56,824 bases of DNA from Trichinella spiralis (Eukaryota; Nematoda; Enoplea; Trichinellida; Trichinellidae), in contig CM012953.1 of assembly GCA_000181795.3 (NCBI GenBank), forward strand, positions 2,652,994 to 2,709,817, in the 5' to 3' direction. Shown piece by piece: positions 51,425 through 56,824 of the stretch. The translations under genes were made by a program, and so were the position numbers. The first letter of the stretch is position 1. Every line of letters begins with the position of its first letter. A model generated the notes under the pieces. It did no database searches, was not told the DNA's origin, and was given only the letters and a program-made list of their open reading frames with translations.

Positions 51425-51771
51425 TTATTCTTTCTTTTCAAATTTGCTACTCTCCCGGTCGATTCTTTCTTCTCGGAAAGCGGCAATGATGAAAAGTATC
51501 AAAACAACGTGAACAATAAATATTGCCAATATTGCAGAAAATGTCGTACTTTTCGAAGAATCGAAACCGAACAAATCTGCACAATTTTTTTTGTTCACCA
51601 AATTAAATCAACCGTAAGAAAAAAAAAAAGAAAATTACCTTCGAAAATGAAGCGCTTCGAAAAAAACATAGACCCAAGCGGCAGTACAATAATGGACAAA
51701 CTGAAAATGACCAACTTTTTCAACGTGGTACGAACTTGTTGATCAGCAAAATTCGGTATAAATTCCTTCAT
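51425..51771 (-). CDS. VMA21: V-ATPase assembly factor VMA21-like, 94 aa
   Basis: Small ER membrane protein needed to assemble the V0 sector of the vacuolar ATPase (family knowledge). Two exons, 51639-51771 and 51425-51576, total 285 nt: 94 codons plus TAA. The donor is GAAG|GTAATT and the acceptor AATTGTGCAG; phase 1 matches. The sequence reads VRTTLKKLVIFSLSIIVLPL then FFSKRFIFE, the VMA21 pattern of a first helix followed by a Lys/Tyr-Phe-Glu loop. A second helix (FSAILAIFIVHVVLILFII) and a charged tail (FREERIDRESSKFEKKE) follow. Length and two-helix layout fit the family. The start follows a strong acceptor (CATTTTTAG|ACTAATG) and lies about 140 bases after the ORC3 stop. Confidence 0.85.
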
Positions 51772-51913
51772 TAGTCTAAAAATGAAAGAAAAACAAAATC
51801 TTTTTTTTTAATCCAAAATAATTTCAATTTTAATATAAATACAGTTTATAGGTAATATTTCTCAAAGAAAAAAAAAGAATCGCGAAACAATCATCGGTAA
51901 AACAAAAATCTCT
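51772..51913 (-). promoter_or_regulatory. Intercistronic region with candidate trans-splice acceptor
   Basis: Between the ORC3 stop and the VMA21 ATG the minus strand ends in a long pyrimidine-rich acceptor, TTTTTCTTTCATTTTTAG, four bases before the VMA21 ATG. The spacing resembles nematode operons, where a spliced leader is added here. A cis-spliced upstream exon is the alternative. Confidence 0.45.
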
Positions 51914-53860
51914 TCAAAACCAGCACAATTTGCGACAATACATTTCTCCTCGACGAGTAAACGGCTCTATGAAGCCGATATATTCGAGATTGGCTAACAT
52001 TCTGTAAAAGCTCGACAAACGGGATTGGATATTTTTGTTTGAACGTGATTTCGATGACTGTGGTCGACATGCGACGTTGAACCAATGCTTGACGCTCAAA
52101 TTTTCCGCCTGGTGGTCGAGTAGAACACGCAAAATTTTAGCCGCGTCCGTTTCGCCCAAATTCAATATACAATCTTGGATACTCGTCGATGCCGACGGGA
52201 TGATCGACGAGTGTATCGCTTCGACTGAATTGCTGCCGTAAGCGATTTGGTAAAACAACAACGAAGAAACGTGACGCAAAAGATGAGACAATTGTTCCGA
52301 CAATTCTTCGGACCATTTGTTCATCCGTGAACAAGTGGACGTTGAAATTTCAATGTAATTATGCAAAAGCTTCTTCCTCAACTGCTGAGAGCTGCACAAA
52401 CCGTCCTCCACTAGTCGACTACGCTCGCAGCTTGTCGACGCATCTTTTCGGCTTTTCTTCTGCTTCTCCTCTTCGAGCGAACAATTTTCCAAATTGTTCA
52501 ACACATCCAACAAACTTTGCAAACGGTCGCATCCGTTGTTCGAGATTATCTCTTTACACTTGTCGACGGTCGACTGCAAAATATCCCTGTCGACGTTGGG
52601 CAACCAATCGAAAAATTGTTTCCATCTATTATTGTTCGAGTGGAAAAAATCTTCATCTTGAACCATGACCAACAACTGTCGTTGAGTCGTGGCGAACGGA
52701 TGGCCGGGCACGCAAGTTGACAAGCAGTGCAAGCAGCGCAAAGCGTCGCAAAATGCATTTCTGTAATTGAAAAATTCACGTCCCGCCCCGACAATCGCAG
52801 ACTGCAAAGCGGCTTTAGACGGCCTTTTCGACGGCAAAAAATTCGACAACTTCAAATCGGTAACCAAAGAAGCGAAATCTACCTCCTTCAGGCGCAGCAT
52901 TGTGTTCTCAAATTCCGCACTCGAAGCACAGAACAGACTGCACCGTTCGGTACGAAAATGTTCCAACATGCAAAATCGATACGTGCGAACAAGATTCGCC
53001 GCGGACGAATCCATCGACAGCACGTGACTTGTGAGTAATTTCATCGCGTCCGCTTTCAAAGAGAAAATTATCTTTTCTGAAAAGAACAAATTCAACATGA
53101 AACAGTCGAACGCATTCGTCGAAACTGCCGCACAATATTGGACAATGTTCAACTTTTCAATCACACTCGGATTCAACAAATCGCTGAAATAACTGATATC
53201 GTGAACATTGAAACAAATTATTACTATGTTAATTTTTCTGAAAATCGCATAACAAGATTTCAGTATGTCGTTCAAATATTCCTCATCGAAACGATACGAC
53301 TGGTCCAATATGATCACCGCTGGTTTCATACGTTTGCCCGCTTGGATTTTCTTTACCACAATATCCAAAACAACCGACAGGGTAGTTGTTGGATCAATCG
53401 CATCGTCTGCCAGGAAAGTTACCAAATGTTTGGCAATTTCTTCGAAAACGTCCACAATTTGCGTGTGAACAACAGAATCGAGTCGAATCACCGTTGAGCA
53501 ATAATTTGATAAATACTTTTCCAAATTCATAAAAAACGAAACTGCAACGCACATGTCTTCGTCAAGTTGACAATAAAGAAACGGCATGAATGTTTTATTG
53601 TCTACACCGTTGAATGTCAAACCCGAATAAGCGTCACGAATGTTCGTTGCGATGAACTTTTCCAATGGCTCAGTGATGGATTTCAAGAACGATTCGTAAA
53701 GTTCATCCAAATCGGCCAAAGCTGTTTGATAAAGATGAAATCGTGTTTCCAACTCGCGCTTACTCGCGCCACGCGGCAGACAAGCATCGCAAAAAATGTC
53801 CTTCTCTCTCAATCGGCTGTGCTTACCAGGATAAAATTCCACACTGCTCAGCTCTGACAT
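51914..53860 (-). CDS. ORC3: Origin recognition complex subunit 3
   Basis: Subunit of the ORC complex that loads the MCM helicase at replication origins in the nucleus. It is one uninterrupted reading frame of 648 codons from the first in-frame ATG at 53860 (MSELSSVEFYPG); the frame is open further upstream, so a longer start from another exon is possible. Features: RFHLYQTALADLDELYESFL near the N-terminus, a degenerate AAA+-like core (PAVIILDQSYRFDEEYLNDI) without Walker motifs, a helical middle (LVRTYRFCMLEHFRTERCSL, the usual ORC3 block before the insert), and the C-terminal winged-helix end FYRMLANLEYIGFIEPFTRR. This end is the clearest match to ORC3. It is intronless and less AT-rich than its surroundings, and it is the first gene of the ORC3-VMA21-PDCD2 cluster. 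Confidence 0.82.
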   Translation of the reverse strand: MSELSSVEFYPGKHSRLREKDIFCDACLPRGASKRELETRFHLYQTALADLDELYESFLKSITEPLEKFIATNIRDAYSGLTFNGVDNKTFMPFLYCQLDEDMCVAVSFFMNLEKYLSNYCSTVIRLDSVVHTQIVDVFEEIAKHLVTFLADDAIDPTTTLSVVLDIVVKKIQAGKRMKPAVIILDQSYRFDEEYLNDILKSCYAIFRKINIVIICFNVHDISYFSDLLNPSVIEKLNIVQYCAAVSTNAFDCFMLNLFFSEKIIFSLKADAMKLLTSHVLSMDSSAANLVRTYRFCMLEHFRTERCSLFCASSAEFENTMLRLKEVDFASLVTDLKLSNFLPSKRPSKAALQSAIVGAGREFFNYRNAFCDALRCLHCLSTCVPGHPFATTQRQLLVMVQDEDFFHSNNNRWKQFFDWLPNVDRDILQSTVDKCKEIISNNGCDRLQSLLDVLNNLENCSLEEEKQKKSRKDASTSCERSRLVEDGLCSSQQLRKKLLHNYIEISTSTCSRMNKWSEELSEQLSHLLRHVSSLLFYQIAYGSNSVEAIHSSIIPSASTSIQDCILNLGETDAAKILRVLLDHQAENLSVKHWFNVACRPQSSKSRSNKNIQSRLSSFYRMLANLEYIGFIEPFTRRGEMYCRKLCWF

Positions 53861-55144
53861 TTCTCGCAACTTTGCAGCGTCAACTGGTGAATTTTGATCG
53901 CAAAACAAGGTCAAATCCACTCAAACTATCGAAAACAATTTCCACCTACAGTCATTTATGAAAAGTTGGTATAATTCAGCTTACTGTAATATTCGAATCG
54001 GCACGTGTACAATAATGGCAAAAATTAAATTTTATTCATCATAAAACATAATATTTTATATTTTGAATTGTTTTTAAACAAAAATCAACGACATAAAGCA
54101 CAAGTAAAGCATACTGTACATATTGCAAAAGATTGCAAAGCTACATAATTTTTTAATAATTCAATTTCAAAATAATGCATAAACATTTCATTTTGAAAAG
54201 ATTTTCAAGTGCTTTCGCAGAACATTTTTTATAATTAGGGTTATTGGTTTTAACATGTTTGTAAACCAACGGTGGGTTTTACTTAACTGAAGGTAAATTT
54301 CTATTCGGGACAAACGTTTTCGACCCTTTTTGTTGGTTTGAGATTTATTTATTTATGATTCCAAATTATTTTATTATGATGTGATCTTATGTAATTGCTT
54401 TTATTGGCTGCTATGGGTCGAGATTGCATTAGTTGACAATTTCTAATATTACATTAGTTAATCCTTCTTACTCGTGAATAGCTACAATATTACAGGGGGG
54501 TAGACCCGATTTCCCAGCTGACTCCGCCTACTTTTTCGCAGCAAAATTTCATTGGTTGCGGCTCTGACGCGCGCCTCTAAATTTTATTTTTTGTCACTCC
54601 TCTACATTTTATTTGTCAAATATTGTTTCTAACTTTTTGACTGTTTTATAATAATTCTGTTGCTCTCAGATTGAGAAAAGTAACAGAATGAATTTACGAT
54701 GAAAAAAAAAACAATACAATATAATACAGACTGGAGCAAAATGGCGTTTTTTTATAATGTATTAATGTAAATATCATCTATCGAAGAATATGGCGGTATT
54801 TTTGCTTCCATACTCATTGCAATGTTATGAATTTTACATAATAATGAGTTAAATGCGTAGGTCATGGTTTTATTTATTTAAGAAGACATTAATCAGACTA
54901 TTTTTACATAGCACGGAATCTCCTGATCTATCGTACTTCTACCGCTTTATTCAGCAGTACAAAGTATAACATAGTATAATACAAAACAGTAATGTAACAT
55001 TATATAATACAATACAATACAAAACAATACAATATAATACAATACAAATGAACAATATAGTAAAACAAAACCACATACAATAGAAAAGCAATAAAAAACT
55101 ACAAAAGTAAATAAACAGTGAAGTTGTACAGGAAAGGCTGGCAC
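53861..55144. other. Intergenic region upstream of ORC3
   Basis: Candidate promoter of the minus-strand cluster near 53861-54000. A more GC-rich patch at 54495-54575 contains a CCAAT-type motif (CATTGGTTGCGG) and a GACGCGCGCC run and could be a promoter or a transposon end. The pentanucleotide-rich tract at 54958-55050 is listed separately. No gene was seen. Confidence 0.4.
54958..55050. repeat. Irregular AATAC pentanucleotide tract
   Basis: Repeated ATAATACAATAC-type units with variants. The minus-strand readings rich in Tyr, Cys, Val and Leu that it produces are artefacts of the repeat. Confidence 0.75.
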
Positions 55145-56601
55145 TCAATAATTCTCCTCCTCGGGTACTCGGTACGCCACAACTTTGAGAAACGGCTCCA
55201 ATGTACGCGTACCGTCATCGTATTCTGCAGTCAACGCTGTTATGCGTTGCTGCAGTTCTTCATATTTCTTATTTTTTATCTGTAAATCATTGGAGGTAAG
55301 CGCGACCAGATGTCACCTGTTGAATCAACGTTTCCGTTGAACCCTGCTCATCAATCAGCAACTGGAGCAGTTCATAAAAGCCGATGTGCCGCTTCCCCGC
55401 AAGTCGGTTCATTTTGAAGTGCCAGTCTTCCAAATCATTGTTTGTGCGAATATTTACATTATACACATTCCACAGAGGCAGTCTGTCATAGGGCATCCAT
55501 TCCATTCGGAAGTAATTGAACAAGGCTGCTATTGAACCCGTAGCATCTCTGCCAAACAGATCCACAGCAGCAGCTACATCATGAAGCGGCAAAAAAGCCG
55601 TTGCCAGCAACATTTTGACTTTTTTCTTCGTTGCTGCTTCATTGATGTAGCTGGTTCGCATCCCAAGATCCGTCACCTTCCGCAGAACTGCTTGGCAGAA
55701 ACGGAAATAACAGCCTTGCATGCTGACCCCTGGAAATGTCCCCTGCAGTGCAGGGATCAGGGCGGTCTCAAAATCGGAAATTACTGTTTGCAGCTGTAGG
55801 ACCACACCTAACGTTGCCGCCTTTACAATTAAATTATCGAAAATTTCACGATACATGGAGAGATCTTTATGGACGGTTAAACAAGAAACATGTGGCACTA
55901 ATTTACCAGCAATAAAAACATGGATGATGAACAATTTGCTGGTAACATTCTGGAACTATTTTGAAAGTTCCATCCATGGACCAGACAGAATGTTCAGATA
56001 AAATTGATAGATTTTCTTCTGTACAAAATATAAAAATGGAATTATGTGCATTATTATAGAATAAAAAGCGGCGATCAGACTTCGACATTCACCAGTGGGG
56101 TGGAATCTCCAGCTACTGGCGAGTTGGCGGAAGTCTTGGAAATTTTTGTGCCCGTTTTCTGTACATTGCCGTTTTAACACTTTTATACGTTGGAAACTGA
56201 TCGGCAGTTTCCAAATCAGCAGATGCACTGCTTACTTCTTCGTGGTATATCTGCGGGACGGTCTTCATTTCCTCCGCTGCCCGTCGCTTGAGAGCATTCT
56301 TCTTCTCCATTTTATAAAGGATGTCATTGTCAGGGGTGCAATCATCTGCATGAGGATTACAATCCAAGACTGCGTCCACATCCAAGTTCGTGTGGATTGA
56401 ACCCCGGCATCCTTTTTTAACCTACATGATGAACTTGAATTGAATGAACAGAAATGAGATATTAGATAAAATATTAATTACCCGACGGCAAACCCACAGT
56501 TTATCTTGCATGTTCATATGCTTCAAATTGTAAACTCTTCCTTCATGTACTAAATTGTAATTACCTCTTTCATTTAAAACCAAATGCAAATTTTCAGCCA
56601 T
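55145..56601 (-). mobile_element. Decayed MULE (Mutator-like) transposase with FLYWCH zinc finger
   Basis: DNA transposon. The minus-strand ATG at 56601 opens a FLYWCH finger (LVHEGRVYNLKH, KLWVCRR, VKKGCRGSIHTN) split by a small intron (56422-56481). A linker (TVPQIYHEEV, then PTYKSVKTAMYRKRAQKFP) follows, then the MULE catalytic core: NLSILSEHSVWSMDGTFKI holds the first Asp, VISDFETALIPALQGTFPG the second, and CYFRFCQAVLRKV the C/H part. The end, MEWMPYDRLPLWNVYN and NDLEDWHFKMNRL, is typical of this family. A last exon, 55145-55279, follows a 37-nt intron. Two in-frame stops between the linker and the core (about 56090-56115) and a frameshift near 55945 mean this copy is dead. Terminal repeats could not be placed. 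Confidence 0.85.
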
Positions 56602-56679
56602 GAAATAGGACAAATCAGAGAAACGTCAAACACAGAGAGTAGATAAGGGGTAAAATGGAGAAAACGCGGTTCGTTACTG

Positions 56680-56726
<47 letters not shown>

Positions 56727-56824
56727 CTGCCCCCACTGTTTGTAAATTATTTCCTGTTTAAAATTATCAAGATTGGATGTTAACTTCCGGGTTAATATCA
56801 GAATATTGAATAATCTGTTTGGAA
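56602..56824. other. Flank of the MULE copy with (AT)n microsatellite at 56682-56723
   Basis: A perfect TA dinucleotide run of about 42 bases lies at 56682-56723, upstream of the transposase start. The remaining sequence to the window end shows no gene. Confidence 0.8.

Noticed and set aside
52327-53961. Plus-strand frames over the ORC3 gene
   Set aside because: Shadows of the 648-codon ORC3 frame, whose C-terminal winged-helix end is a clear family match.
54947-55148. Two overlapping minus-strand frames rich in Tyr, Cys, Val and Leu
   Set aside because: They are translations of the AATAC repeat tract.
1-56824. CRISPR arrays, tRNA or rRNA genes
   Set aside because: No regularly spaced direct repeats and no convincing A-box/B-box pairs or rRNA core sequences were seen; the window is a eukaryotic chromosome segment.

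Overview
The window is eukaryotic nuclear DNA from a small-bodied invertebrate animal. It is strongly AT-rich with many small exons, GT-AG introns from tens of bases to several kilobases, and metazoan-only families (class B peptide GPCR, kringles, furin-type convertase, activin-like TGF-beta). An operon-like gene cluster and a FLYWCH/MULE transposon would suit a nematode, perhaps of the Enoplea/Dorylaimia side, but the species is an inference and is not proven. All gene models were assembled by eye from splice sites and reading-frame continuity; where exon lengths sum to an exact multiple of three this is stated.

Left part (1-22 kb): a concentrative nucleoside transporter (SLC28 family, minus strand, two alternative first exons); a furin-type proprotein convertase with catalytic, P, Cys-rich, membrane and tail segments (minus strand); and, divergent from it, a seven-kringle type I membrane protein (plus strand, 17 exons, 774 residues) carrying a dead pogo-like DNA transposon in one intron.

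Middle (22.6-39 kb): a class B (secretin-type) peptide-hormone GPCR on the minus strand, converging on the kringle gene and split by a 5.8-kb intron. Beyond it lies a gene-poor stretch with one clean three-exon small ORF (66 residues) and one unidentified gene fragment.

Right part (39.5-56.8 kb): an activin/TGF-beta-type ligand gene appears twice, as two nearly identical ~4.96-kb segments separated by a 10-N gap. The first copy is cut at the gap, so this is most likely one locus assembled twice (haplotypes), not a true tandem duplication. The ligand gene converges on a compact minus-strand cluster ORC3 > VMA21 > PDCD2 (DNA replication origin recognition, V-ATPase assembly, ribosome-biogenesis chaperone), spaced like an operon. 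A decayed MULE transposon with a FLYWCH zinc finger and an (AT)n tract close the window.

Functionally, the furin-like enzyme and the TGF-beta ligand (which has an RPKR site) are enzyme and candidate substrate, but they are 25 kb or more apart and nothing shows a designed cluster. The most unusual gene is the multi-kringle membrane protein.
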